Shown in pieces: positions 1 through 10,765 of a stretch of DNA of 64,000 nt (position 1 is its first letter; each line of letters begins with the position of its first letter). The position numbers were made by a program, and so were the translations under genes. The stretch spans positions 17,772,001-17,836,000 of the forward strand of contig OY754466.1 in assembly GCA_963575645.1 (NCBI GenBank), in the 5' to 3' direction. This DNA comes from Xanthostigma xanthostigma (lineage: Eukaryota > Arthropoda > Insecta > Raphidioptera > Raphidiidae). Below the pieces are notes generated by a model, which did not search any database, was not told the origin of the DNA, and saw only the letters and a program-made list of their open reading frames with translations.

Positions 1-2
1 CT

Positions 3-3000
3 GGAAGCTACGAAAACTTTCGGTGCGCAATAGAAACACGCGACACATTACCAACACCGGAAGCTCTCAAAATCAAACTTTTGGAAGAAGCTGAAGCTAG
101 AAAGGGAATGAGAAAGGGACAAGAAACTCAGGAAGCATTTATCGCAAAATTTAAAAGAAATTCACGAGGTAATCAAAGCAATGTAAAGTCTGAAACTGAC
201 AAAGAATACTCAAGTACGAACACAAATGATAATTCCACTTTCAATAGAAAAACTTACAAGTGCAATTACTGCCAAAAACCCGGTCATAAAGCTGCAAATT
301 GCTGGAAAAAGGCAGCAGACAGAAGACATAAAGCTTGTAATACCGAGGAAGAAGCAATGTTTGCCTGCGTTCAGAAAATTGTACACAAGGCATCAATTGC
401 TGATGCACTGAGTATGACAACCATGACAGAAAATAAATGGTGCATTGATAGTGGAGCCACATCTCACATGTGCAATAACAAAAACAAATTTTCAGTACTG
501 GAGCCAGTGGCAAATCAAAAAGTAAGATTAGCAATCGATGAAACAACAGAAGTCGAGGGAATTGGAACTGTTCGTCTTACTGTGCCAAATGGAGTCGACG
601 TTGGTATAATAAGACTCGAAAAGACATTATATGTACCGAATTTAAAAACAAATCTACTGTCTATTTCTAAGGCTGTGACTGGTGGAAAGGAAGTCATATT
701 TACTGAAGAGCAAGCTATTATCAAAAATAAACAAAATAAAATCGTAGCTGTAGCACAAAGAAAAAATGATTTGTATTTTATTGAACCGTTTCAAGAAATC
801 GCATCGACAGCAAAAGATGAGATGGGACAGTTAGAGAGTTGGCACTGGCGTTATGGACACCTAAATGAGGCTGATATGAAAGCTTTATTATCAAAATCAA
901 TGGTAACCGGCATAACAATGAATTCAAATGAAAAACTTTCGATCTGTGAAGTTTGTATCAAAGGGAAGCAAACTGTAGTGCCATTCAAATCATCAAAAAA
1001 TAGAGCAAAAAATATACTGGATCTAATCCATTCGGATGTATGTGGACCTATGAGAGTTCAGTCTATTGGTGGAGCACGCTATTTCGCAACCTTTATTGAC
1101 GATAAATCAAGATGGGTTCAAGTATATTTTCTGAAATCAAAATCTGAAGTGAAGGAAGCTTTTAAAAAGTATAAGGCATTAGTAGAAAATTTGAAGGAAC
1201 GAAAAATAAAGGTTCTCAGAACGGATAATGGCCTGGAATACTGTGCGGAAGATTTCAATAAGGAGCTCGAAACCTGGGGAATACAACGGCAACGCACCGT
1301 GGCGTACACTCCACAGCAGAACGGGGTTGCAGAGCGAATGAACCGAACATTAGTAGAAATGGCAAGATGCATGTTGTTACAATCCGATTTGAAAGTTAGT
1401 TTTTGGGCAGAAGCGATCTCAACTGCTGCCTACTTACGAAACAGATGTCCAACAAAAAGTCTTGTCAGTACTACACCGTATGAAGTTTGGTTTAGCAGGA
1501 AGCCGAATGTATCACATTTCAAAATGTTTGGCTGTAAAGCGTATGCACTGGATAAAACACCTGGAAAAGATAAATTCAAAGCTAAATCCAAAGAATGTAT
1601 TTTCGTCGGGTACTCTGATGAATCAAAGGCATACAGACTTTGGGACAGCGAATCCAAGAAAATAATCAAAGGTAGGGATGTAAAATTTATTGAAAAATCT
1701 GTTTTAGGTGTGAAAGAAATCAAGAATAATTTTCTGGAACTGGAAGATGACACAAACGAATATAATGAAAAATTAGATGAAATGAAGGCTCAAGAAACAA
1801 GACGTGAAGAAGATCTTGAAGATGAAGAGAATCCTGAAGATTTTCAACAACTCCAAGAATTCAAGTCTGAAGAGTCGGAAAGTGAAAGTAGCGTAGAAGA
1901 AAATGAAAATTTACGAAAACCGCCTATCACTGCAGTTGAACCTGAAAATGTCACTTTCAAGAGGGGTCCAGGGAGACCAAGGCTGGAACGAACAGGGAAG
2001 CCAGGAGCTCCAAGAAAAATTTACTCAAGAGCACGACATTATTCATGTCAAGCTCAGTTGGCCTATGAAGAGATCACCTGCCCAAGTGTTGAGGAAGCAT
2101 TAACCGGTCCAAACGCAAAAGAGTGGAGACAGGCGATGAAAACAGAATTTGAAGAGCTGAGTAAAAGTGGTGCTTGGGAGTTAGTCGTGCGACCAAAGAA
2201 TAGATCTGTAATTGGATGCAGATGGGTCTTAAGGACAAAATTTAATGAAGATGGAACTATTGAAAGAAGAAAAGCTAGACTAGTTGCAAAAGGCTATAGT
2301 CAGCAACCTGGAATTGATTACCGAGAAACTTTTGCACCGGTGGCAAGAATGAGCTCAATTCGCATTCTGGTGGCACTAGCAGTGCAATGGAACCTTCAAC
2401 TGTATCAATTGGATGTGGTGATGGCATTTATTAACGGGGATCTCGAAGAGGACCTGTATATGGAACAAGCAGAAGGTTTTGAAATAAAATGTCAAAAAGA
2501 TACTGTCTACAAGTTGAAGAAATCTCTATACGGCTTGAAACAGGCAAGCAGACAATGGTATGCCAAATTGAGCCAAGTACTAGAGGAACTGGGACTGAGA
2601 TGCACAGATGCCGATAAATGTTTTTATTTCTTTAAAAATTATGAATGTACTCTACTCTTATTAGTCTACGTTGATGATCTTATTATAGCGACGAATAAGT
2701 CAGAGCAATTCGCAAAACTTAAAGAAAAATTAAGTGAAAATTTCAAAATGAAAGATCCTGGACGATTGAAATACTGTCTGGGAATAGAATTCAAACATGA
2801 TTTAAATAAAAACCTAGTCATTATGACACAACATAAATACATTCAAGATGTTCTGGAACGTTACGATATGATCGATGCAAAGTCGTCAACTACACCCCTG
2901 GAACCAAAAATAAAATTATCTAAAAATTCAGAAATCGAAAATAATCACGAAATTACTTCACAAGCTTATCAGTCATTAATTGGGGCATTAATGTATGTAA

Positions 3001-3656
3001 CCGTCGGAACGAGACCAGACATAGCATATAGTGTCAGTATGCTAAGTCGATTCAACAATAATCCAACAATGGAACATTGGAATGCTGCAAAAAGAGTGCT
3101 TCGATACCTAGGAGGCACTAGTCATCACGGATTAATATTCAATAAAACCGCCGGCACTCTAGAAGGATTCGTTGACTCTGATTGGGCAAGTAATATAGAC
3201 GACAGAATTTCTCAAACTGGATTTGCTTTTAAACTCAGCGGAGCGGCAATAACATGGGAATCACGAAAACAAAAGAGTGTAGCTCTTTCTAGCGTAGAAG
3301 CAGAATACATGGCACTCTCTGAATCTGTTAAGGAAGCAGTTTACCTACGAAGTTTTCTGAAGCAAATCGGATTCATTGAAAATGATGAAAAAGGAGTTAA
3401 GTTGTATTGTGACAGTCAGGGTGCTCAAAAATTAATGAAGAATCCAATACACCACTCACGCACCAAGCATATTGATGTAAGGTATCACTACGTTAGAGAG
3501 ATATATGAAAAAGGGCTCATTGATATAGAATACTTACCGACCACCGATATGATTGCTGACGTGCTGACAAAAAGTCTCTGCGGACCGAGTCATCACAAAT
3601 GCTTACACGGATTAGGTGTAAAGGATACACGCGTCGAGAGGGGGTTTGTTGGATAA
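3..3656 (+). CDS. Ty1/copia retrotransposon gag-pol polyprotein, 5' end cut by window edge
   Basis: One uninterrupted frame of 1217 residues is open from the window edge to TAA; the first in-window residues already look like copia Gag, so the true start lies upstream. Domains in order, numbered from base 3: CCHC zinc knuckle (C-x2-C-x4-H-x4-C, about residues 87-100); aspartic protease with DSGA (D149); GAG-pre-integrase HxxC-type region (about 280-325); integrase core with D345, D408 and E444 (the D,D35E spacing); an acidic linker (about 580-660); reverse transcriptase with YVDD at 889-892; RNase H with VDSDWA near 1057 and a later YCDSQG. This domain order (integrase before RT) is diagnostic of copia rather than gypsy. 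The protein copies element RNA in virus-like particles and integrates the cDNA. No frameshift or stop is present, so the copy is probably young. The 3' end overlaps the start of the LTR. Confidence 0.95.
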   Translation, partial: GSYENFRCAIETRDTLPTPEALKIKLLEEAEARKGMRKGQETQEAFIAKFKRNSRGNQSNVKSETDKEYSSTNTNDNSTFNRKTYKCNYCQKPGHKAANCWKKAADRRHKACNTEEEAMFACVQKIVHKASIADALSMTTMTENKWCIDSGATSHMCNNKNKFSVLEPVANQKVRLAIDETTEVEGIGTVRLTVPNGVDVGIIRLEKTLYVPNLKTNLLSISKAVTGGKEVIFTEEQAIIKNKQNKIVAVAQRKNDLYFIEPFQEIASTAKDEMGQLESWHWRYGHLNEADMKALLSKSMVTGITMNSNEKLSICEVCIKGKQTVVPFKSSKNRAKNILDLIHSDVCGPMRVQSIGGARYFATFIDDKSRWVQVYFLKSKSEVKEAFKKYKALVENLKERKIKVLRTDNGLEYCAEDFNKELETWGIQRQRTVAYTPQQNGVAERMNRTLVEMARCMLLQSDLKVSFWAEAISTAAYLRNRCPTKSLVSTTPYEVWFSRKPNVSHFKMFGCKAYALDKTPGKDKFKAKSKECIFVGYSDESKAYRLWDSESKKIIKGRDVKFIEKSVLGVKEIKNNFLELEDDTNEYNEKLDEMKAQETRREEDLEDEENPEDFQQLQEFKSEESESESSVEENENLRKPPITAVEPENVTFKRGPGRPRLERTGKPGAPRKIYSRARHYSCQAQLAYEEITCPSVEEALTGPNAKEWRQAMKTEFEELSKSGAWELVVRPKNRSVIGCRWVLRTKFNEDGTIERRKARLVAKGYSQQPGIDYRETFAPVARMSSIRILVALAVQWNLQLYQLDVVMAFINGDLEEDLYMEQAEGFEIKCQKDTVYKLKKSLYGLKQASRQWYAKLSQVLEELGLRCTDADKCFYFFKNYECTLLLLVYVDDLIIATNKSEQFAKLKEKLSENFKMKDPGRLKYCLGIEFKHDLNKNLVIMTQHKYIQDVLERYDMIDAKSSTTPLEPKIKLSKNSEIENNHEITSQAYQSLIGALMYVTVGTRPDIAYSVSMLSRFNNNPTMEHWNAAKRVLRYLGGTSHHGLIFNKTAGTLEGFVDSDWASNIDDRISQTGFAFKLSGAAITWESRKQKSVALSSVEAEYMALSESVKEAVYLRSFLKQIGFIENDEKGVKLYCDSQGAQKLMKNPIHHSRTKHIDVRYHYVREIYEKGLIDIEYLPTTDMIADVLTKSLCGPSHHKCLHGLGVKDTRVERGFVG

Positions 3657-3660
3657 AACA
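3635..3660 (+). repeat. polypurine tract and start of copia 3' LTR
   Basis: A purine run (GAGAGGGGG, about 3636-3644) is followed at 3647 by TGTTGGA, the usual first bases of copia-type LTRs. The pol stop codon lies just inside this LTR start. The LTR end cannot be placed because the 5' LTR is outside the window and no clear CA terminus was seen. Confidence 0.6.
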
Positions 3661-4732
3661 TCGCCGCTATTATTTTTTGTTTATAACTAATTATTGCTTT
3701 TTGTTTATTATAAAAATATTTTTTTCAGTGTACTTTATCATTCAAATTTTATATTTAAATAATTGAATAATAAATGTAAAACATTATGTAATGAAGTAAC
3801 TTTTTGTAAAACAAATTCTTTTTCTTAAAATAAAAATTTAATTGCTGTTTGAAACTTAAAAGAATTACATCTGAATATTTTTTCTTAAAAATAACCCTAC
3901 ATATACCGTATAGGTTTGGTATACATAATATTGAAATCGATTGGCTAATTGCGTAGCGAATTTCAAACAATTACATTTCATATACAAACATTATTATTGA
4001 TTAACAATTTAACGATTTTTTTGTATATAAAAATTGAGAGTTGCCAATTATAACCACGATAAAGTTAATTAAAAAGTTATTTAAAGATATAACCAATTCA
4101 TGATAATTCAATTATTAGCAATAAACTTTTAGATAAATGCTCAGATTTAACAATGCATCGCCTACGTTGATAATGATAAATATTAAACGAAAACAATAGA
4201 TGAACGTGATTGTTTCCTTGTTTTGAATATTTTAATGATGAAAGCATTAACTTCGTACGACAAAAATAGCAGCTTGATACCTTTTAAATCTAGATAAATT
4301 GAGACAGATGTACAGACGGACGGATAAACTGATGATTCCGTGAGAGCACGAAGTCCCGAAAAAATTAAAAATCTTAAACTAAAAGCCAATGAACATTCAT
4401 TGAAAAAAAATACACAAGTGATTATGAAAAATTCATTGAGATGAAGAAAACCCACTGTAAATACAATGTGACTCGAGTAATTGCATGAATGAATTTCCTA
4501 CCGAACAGATGTGACCGATCCAATCTGCTGTCGACAAAACATGAACGGTATAATTTCTCTTTTTATAACTGCTCATTATTTTGACATTTCTTTTATATAA
4601 TTCATGTACGTTTTTCTGTATTTTGCATACAGAAATCAGTTGTGAATTAGCGGACCACCAAGTGTGCATCACCGCATTCAAGATGTCGAACTTTTTTGAA
4701 TGATAAAATGTAAAAAATGTGTATTTTTTTAA
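3661..4732. other. AT-rich non-coding stretch
   Basis: This interval holds the rest of the copia 3' LTR, of unknown length, then low-complexity AT-rich DNA. I see no credible exon or second LTR. Short open frames on the minus strand here are low-complexity and unsupported. Confidence 0.4.
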
Positions 4733-4734
4733 TA

Positions 4735-4783
4735 TATATATTTATCCAGTAGGAACAAATTGTACCTACTGGATAAATATATA
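4735..4783. repeat. short perfect hairpin
   Basis: A 19-bp perfect stem (4735-4753 with 4765-4783, containing ATCCAGTAGG) surrounds an 11-nt loop. It may be a tiny foldback element; it is short for a pre-miRNA. Confidence 0.6.
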
Positions 4784-4990
4784 ACTGTGGAATAACCTCT
4801 ACTGAGTTAAGCCACAAATTAATTAAGATATATTCTGCATTAAAACACTGGCGCCCGTACCGGTTCGCCCGAACTTTTAGATTACCACTGTTTTTTCAAC
4901 TGCGTTCCAAATTGGCCTCCACGAAAAGCGCTTTTATTTTAACGCGGTAATATACAGCCTGTCAATCCTATTCTGAATATTGGTCAAAAT

Positions 4991-5295
4991 ACAGTAGAAC
5001 CTATTTAAGTAAAACCTCCAAAACTCGAAAAAATGTTTTGTTCCCTAGCCTTCAAGCCCCAAAACTTCCATTACTCGAAATCTCAACTCTCTATATAAGT
5101 CGAAATAATCAGTGAATCCCTACAAGCTATTTCAATACATATTTTCCCTCCATAACTTGAAAATCTAAATTGGACCTCTGTATCTTGAATTAGTTAGAAT
5201 AAGAACCTCTACAGGTCGAAAACTTCCTTACAAAACCCACCTCAGTCGAAATCCTTTTATAAGGATAAAAATCTGTAACTCGAATTTTTTGACAA
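4991..5295 (+). repeat. decayed pogo/Tigger-like element fragment
   Basis: It begins with CAGTAGAACC, resembling pogo/Tigger terminal repeats, and continues with many short CTCGAAA-type motifs (ACTCGAAA, AGTCGAAA, GGTCGAAA) as in degenerate subterminal repeats of that group. No coding remnant was recognised and no second terminus was found. Confidence 0.35.
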
Positions 5296-7300
5296 ATCCC
5301 GAATCATGCTCGTATTAGAGTAACCATGGACACGTCATACAAACAACGATATATTATTATAGTTATACCAACGATCTCAGGTATTTTCAATCCCAGCATA
5401 CATATTTAATATGCGTGCTATGTTTGCTATAAATAAATTTCTTCCATGGCTATAATAAATTGTGGTTTAGAAACGCAATACTAATTTTTAAATTGCTTCT
5501 GAAAATCGTGTAATTTGTGGTACGTTTAGAATTTTAGATTAATTAAAAAGACTGCTTCCATTTATGTAACTCGTCGCAAGAATTGAGAAGCTATTAAATT
5601 TTAATTGCTACCGTCGAAGTTCTACCAAGAACCTGTAATATTATAGCGAATAATTTTCTATATTTCAGCTTTGTGATACGTGCTTTGTATGTAATTAACA
5701 AAATATTTACAAGAATTTAAAAAATAATCTCGAAATTCGACCAAGTGAGGAAATTTGAAAAAGTATAAGAATAACCTAGGTGAGCCGTGGCGTCAATAAA
5801 TTTAGTTTTTTAAACTAAACCAATTCAGATCTAGAAAATCTTTTTAAATAAGTACCTAACAAAAAAGCCCCCAAGCTATTTTTGAAGTCAAACATCTTTA
5901 GCTGTATCTCAACGATTTAGAGAGTAAAAAGAATGAAACGAAAATTAAAAGTGACACAATTGCGTTCACAAATGAGTGACGTACTTTCCATGAGAGGTAT
6001 CAACTGGCCACTTACTTCAGCGTCATGCTAGTAACACAAATGTCGTCCGTTTGATCTCCCGTCGGCCTTATAATATTTTGTGTTTTTATGTTGGAGTTTA
6101 GTTTTAAGTTAATTAATATTTCTTATAATGGCGGTAAACTTGATATATTTTTATTTAAATTTAAAAAAAAATCCCGATTTTTAATATTTTTCATACATAA
6201 GAAGTTTCACCTCGGTAATATTCGGTATATTAGTAATATAGCTAGTGTACTCATTCAAATTCACACGGAAAAGTGTACGTTATAGATATATAATTATTCA
6301 TGGTTACGCTTTTGTAAAATAAACGCAATAGTGTCAAAAGTGTCAACACTTTTTACAAAGGAGCACGATACCAAACGCTCTTAATGTAAAAATTAAACAC
6401 ACTGTATACACATAATAATTATATTAAAAAAACTTCATCTCGTTTTAATACACGGACAAAAAAATGATTTTAATCAGATAGCATATTGGATAAGTGAAAT
6501 ACATAAGCCTTAAATTAAAATAACCTTACATTATAACAGCAAATTATTCAATCCACTTGTTACGTAAACTACAACGGAGTGTTTTATTATTTAACAACAA
6601 AGAATTTATCCTTGACCAAAAATTGTTCAGAATTAATCATAATTATGCAGCAGATGTATCTAAATTATCATTTCACGCTTTGTTCAATTAAATTCAGCGA
6701 CTCGGCATCAAATCCATCGCAGACTTCGTTTGAACTAATTTTTTTACTTCTTACATTGTCATCAAACTTGCCGTACCAGTTCTATGTGAATAATTCTCAG
6801 ATGCAACCATTCGAGTGTTTGATTTTTAAATACTATTTTTTCTCTTTCTAAAGGTTACCAAATGCCACGGCTTTTCGTACCGATACGTATTTTCAATGTA
6901 TTTGTTATAAGGGTCCGCTCGTCAGAGTGATTGGTTCCTTGTAATCAGGGATATATCTTAAAATTCATCTAGGATCGTTGAGGAAAATCATGAAAAATCT
7001 TGACGGCCGTTTCACGGTCAGAAGCAGTAGGGAAACGTCCTAATCACAGCAGCCCCCTCCGCCGGGACAAGAACCTCTTATCATTCGGTAAACATCCTAA
7101 AGCATGAACATTCTAAAACGTGAACGACAAATATTTAGTTTTTTTTGATATTATAATATGCTATCTATTTTATAAATGAAAATTATTTTTTAAGGTGTTT
7201 TTATTAATCAATGTTCATTTAATAAAAACTTAATCTTAATTATATCTACCTTCTCAATTACATAACATTAGTTCATGTTACTTAACCTCTACTGTATTTA
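5296..7300. other. gene-free stretch
   Basis: AT-rich DNA without recognisable exons. A motif at about 6300-6345 (GGTTACGCTTTTGTAA followed by ACGCAATAGTG) recurs in diverged form near 48773-48815, so this includes an unnamed dispersed repeat. Confidence 0.35.
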
Positions 7301-7725
7301 CAGTAGAATCCAGTGATTAAGGCCTAGCACACATGAAGAGCGTTCAATGCGCGTTGGCCCAACGCGCGTTTACAATTTCTATACAATTGTATAGAACTGT
7401 CTACATTATAACGCGCGTTATCATGTAAACAGTTATATACAATTGTATAGAAATTGTAAACGCGCGTTGGGCTAACGCGCGTTGAACGCCTCTCGTATAA
7501 ACTAGGCCTAACCGAGCCAATTTCGCGATTTACCGATGAAACATTTACTTTTTATTTCCCGTAAACCGACCTATCGCGCGTAACAATCCAAATTATATAA
7601 TTTTTTTGTCTGATTAAAATAAATATTTTAAGAAAAATGTTGATTTTAAGTTGTTTTTTAAAATCTTAAAAAAATCGTATAAACCGACTTCTTCGATAAT
7701 TCTAGATAAAGGGTCGGTCCACAAT
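7301..7725 (+). repeat. pogo/Tigger-like fragment split by a Harbinger MITE
   Basis: It starts with CAGTAGAATCCAGTGATTAA; with the MITE at 7321-7508 removed, the sequence continues as CCGAGCCAATTTCG. Further ACCGA/TAAACCGAC motifs occur to about 7710. The split shows the order of insertion: this fragment first, the MITE later. Confidence 0.45.
7321..7508. mobile_element. PIF/Harbinger-type MITE (188 bp, TAA duplication)
   Basis: Terminal inverted repeats begin GGCCTAG and end CTAGGCC. Long imperfect arms contain ACGCGCGTT and ATACAATTGTAT motifs on both sides. The element is flanked by TAA at 7318-7320 and 7509-7511, the 3-bp TWA duplication typical of PIF/Harbinger. It has no coding capacity. 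Confidence 0.8.
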
Positions 7726-8089
7726 AACAAGTTATTGTTGAAGCGGCGTTAATGTTACCAATTTCGTCAAATAAAACAAACTCCTCTTTTGCATAAAATG
7801 TCTTACAAACTTATGAATCATCGCCTGTATACATTCCTGCGAAGTCAACGAAACAAGCGAGCGCAATTTCTTGTTACATAAAACAAAAACTCAAATCGCA
7901 TAATGAAGCGATCGAGCAATAAGCTACGTCATTCGCAGCGTCACATTGAAACATCTGCATTGGAGCTATTGTACATGGATACGTCACTTCCGCTGTCTTC
8001 AGAACCGGGCGACCACAGCGCCTCCGCTGCAGTAGCAGCGTGCATCAGCCACCGTGCACCGAAGCGCTGACCTTGTGCACTCTACAATA
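7726..8089. other. non-coding stretch, nothing recognised
   Basis: Moderately GC-richer DNA before a TIR element. No exon, RNA gene or repeat was recognised. Confidence 0.3.
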
Positions 8090-9092
8090 GCCCGCCATAC
8101 ACACAAAGGTTTTGTTTGAGGACTTTATCCAGCGCGGTTAAGTCTGCGGTCGTTCGCGGACTTGGCATGTGACAGACTAAATCTTAGTCACTCCACTAAC
8201 TTAAAAGAGATGTCCGCAGACAACTTTAGGATACTTAATCTGTAGCAAACAAAACTGTCTGTTAGTGGCGAAATCTTTCAACTTGTCTGCCGACTTGGCC
8301 AAAACTGTTGAATTCAGTCTTGTCAGAAGTTTTTAGTGAAAGTCTTTACCGTTTCTGGTAATCTATATATATAAAAATGAATCCCTATATCCCTTGGTCA
8401 CGCCATCACGCGTGAACGGCTGGACCGATTTCAATATTTTTTTTTTGTTGTGTTTGTTATTGTCAGGAGAAGGTTCTTATGACAGAAAAAATTTAAAAAA
8501 TTGCGCGGAAAAAGAGAAAATTTAAGAATCCTTATTTAAGAAAACTTAACAACCATATATCTAGATCGAGGATGTAAAAAAACTGAATATCGTTTAAAAC
8601 AAATGCTTTTTTTTTTCGAGTACGACGGCGCAGCCGGAGTGAACCCTCGAAATAGAGCAAGTGTTTTAAAGACTAGTTATCCACGAATACTTTACGCTAT
8701 TCTTTTTCGAGCACGATGGCGCAGCCGGAGTGCTCGACATACACACTTATACGCCCATGTATATTTTAAAATAGCTAGCAATTAATAAAATAGATAGATA
8801 GATAGATGTTCCAATTAAATTGTTTGTATATTTCACTTTATACGTAGCGAAGCACGTACAGGGCCGCTAGTATAAATAATAATTTATGCCCGCTGACTTA
8901 AACCGTCACAGAAAACTGTAAATTAATGGTAGCAAGAAACTTAACCTGTAGATTTTAACTTTCAGACAAGACTGCGCGTGATAAGACCGGGACGTGTCTG
9001 ACATGTGCTCACTCACTAACGTGCGGTTTTGTCGACAGACTATAACCGCGCTGGATAAAGTCCTCAGACAAACCTGTGTGTGTATGGCGGGC
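8090..9092. mobile_element. TIR DNA transposon, non-autonomous, TA duplication
   Basis: The ends are near-perfect inverted repeats: GCCCGCCATACACACA at the left and its complement at the right, extending inward through GAGGACTTTATCCAGCGCGG (matched near 9050-9071). TA dinucleotides flank it at 8088-8089 and 9093-9094. A Helitron-like element (8362-8870) sits inside and accounts for half the length. No transposase remains. The TA duplication suggests a Tc1/mariner-type mechanism, but the terminal sequence is not a typical mariner end. Confidence 0.75.
8362..8870 (+). mobile_element. Helitron-like non-autonomous element (TC...CTAG)
   Basis: It starts TCTATATATATAAAAATG and ends GGGCCGCTAG, inserted between A (8361) and T (8871) without target duplication, as Helitrons and Helentrons do. 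It holds two copies of a GGCGCAGCCGGAGTG motif and a short GATA microsatellite. Its 3' 150 bp closely matches 54405-54555, which identifies a dispersed family. It is nested in the TIR element at 8090-9092. Confidence 0.65.
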
Positions 9093-9212
9093 TAAAGTGT
9101 GTTCCTTGCAAAACGATATCATTGTCGCAGCTTTGCGTGGACGTCGATTTTGTCAGTGGATTCGCTCGAATGTCGGTTTCAGTAGAAAATCTGACAGCGA
9201 CAACCGTGTAAC

Positions 9213-9962
9213 TAGAGAATACAATCCCGAGAATGTTTTTCAAACCCGGGATTACGGACGCGGGATCCCGGGGCTATCCCAGGATTAGACTATGTGGTTT
9301 CTAATTGGGCTCAAATGAAAAAAACTTGAGTAATTTCTTAAAAAATGTTTTTAAAATCGTTGCACAACACAAATCACAATATAGTAAGAAAAGATAATAG
9401 ACAAAACAAAAAAAAAAACTTTACTTTTGCAAGAAATCAAAAAGACAACACAAAAAAACTATTTAGAATTTAGAAAATACAATCGCAGAAATATCAAAGC
9501 ATCCAATGTTTGACTTCCAAGCCTGCTTCGTAGTTTATTGCCAACATAAGCTGAAAACGCTCGATCAGGTTCTGCGCTCGTTGGAGGAATAGACAATAGA
9601 TACTTATATGCTGTTTCTAATGATATCCACGAACTCCTCCATTTTCGAATAGGCTTATTTCACGTCTAATACTATTTGCCAACCCCGATTCATTTTGTAC
9701 TTGTACTTCAGGATCTGGAGATTTCATATTCTTACATATCGTACCGCGTATTTAAGGATTGTTTTTTGTCGTTATGTAATAAATAATATTAATATAATCT
9801 AGGCAAGGTAATTGTCAAGGCGCAATGGATTACGGAATGAAAACTAGATCTGTTTTTGGCAATCCCGAAAATCCCGAGATTAGCCAAGCACGATCCCGGG
9901 ATTTTCGGGGCCAGAAAACGGCCAGGATCCCGAGATTAGGGATCCCGGGATTGTATTCTCTA
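9213..9962 (-). mobile_element. hAT transposon, internally deleted
   Basis: The terminal inverted repeats read TAGAGAATACAATCCCG at the left and the complement at the right, with extra ATCCCGGG palindromes just inside both ends. Flanking 8-mers CGTGTAAC (9205-9212) and CATGTAAC (9963-9970) match at 7 of 8 positions, as expected for an aged hAT 8-bp duplication. A transposase C-terminus remains inside on the minus strand. Confidence 0.8.
9459..9656 (-). pseudogene. hAT transposase C-terminal (hATC dimerisation) remnant
   Basis: The minus-strand frame ending in TAG at 9459-9461 encodes about 65 residues with the hAT family C-terminal signature: a YLLSIPPTSAE motif followed by FSAYVGNKLRSRL and DALIFLRLYF. 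Everything N-terminal (zinc finger, DDE core) is gone, so it cannot be active. The frame lies within the 9213-9962 element, in agreement with its hAT-type termini. Confidence 0.85.
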
Positions 9963-9970
9963 CATGTAAC

Positions 9971-10551
9971 AATGCATTAAAAATGATTGTCAAAAATTAA
10001 AGAGAGATAGAGTATAAGACGGCCAACTTCTATTTAGTGACACTATTAGAAAATGGATACAAACTGGCCGTCACACGCTCCGTCTCTCTCACTCTTATTG
10101 ACCACTTTTCTCCAAGTATACCCTGTTCGCTATGTGCAGCTGCTGCACAAAGGACACCCAATATATTTTCCAGTGGCAGATGGACAATGAGGAGCAATGA
10201 CGTGTGACAATGAATGTACGCTATTTTTTAATCATTGCTTGCTCTGCACTCAGTAATTACTTCTTTTACTCCTTCTTCTGCGAATGCAAATCACGGACAG
10301 TTATTACATCTCTTTACGGTTATCTTCAATGGAAGAATTGCAACAATAATTATCTCATCATGTCACGGTCTTCATTCAGTCGCGTTCTATTTGATTGCAA
10401 AGAAGTTGTTCGATTCAAATGATGTCTCTGTTTGCACCATGATCGATGCAAAATACAGTCGACTCCCAATTTATAACGCCCCGGCTCATACGTTCTTTCT
10501 AAAACACGCTCCGAGTCGAGTTTCTCAAATAACCGTATTCATAAAACTAAA
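9971..10551. other. non-coding stretch
   Basis: Overlapping short open frames occur on the plus strand (about 10204-10561), but they show no domain, no codon bias and no splice context. I do not call a gene. Confidence 0.3.
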
Positions 10552-10765
10552 TCTATACTAATATTACGAAGCGGTAAAATTTGGATGTAGACATTAATCT
10601 CCGAAATTGTTCATCCGATTTCAAAATTTTTTTCACCAATATTTAGAATAGACCTTCAGGACGGGCATATATATATTATCGGGTTAAAATAAAAGCGATT
10701 TTCGTGGAGACCAATTTTACAACGTAAGCCGACGAAAAAGCGGTCAAGCGAATGCGTTTCTTACG
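10552..10765 (+). repeat. Helitron-like 5' fragment
   Basis: It starts TCTATACTAATATTACGAAG after an A, a common start of arthropod Helitron-like elements. Internal text (a stretch ending AAAGCGATTTT, then GTGGAGACCAA and GACGAAAAA) is shared with 62713-62911, which retains the CTAG end. No 3' terminus is visible here. Confidence 0.45.

Noticed and set aside
10204..10561. Overlapping 72- and 108-residue frames
   Set aside because: Two frames open over the same bases with no domain; the end runs into a Helitron-like start.
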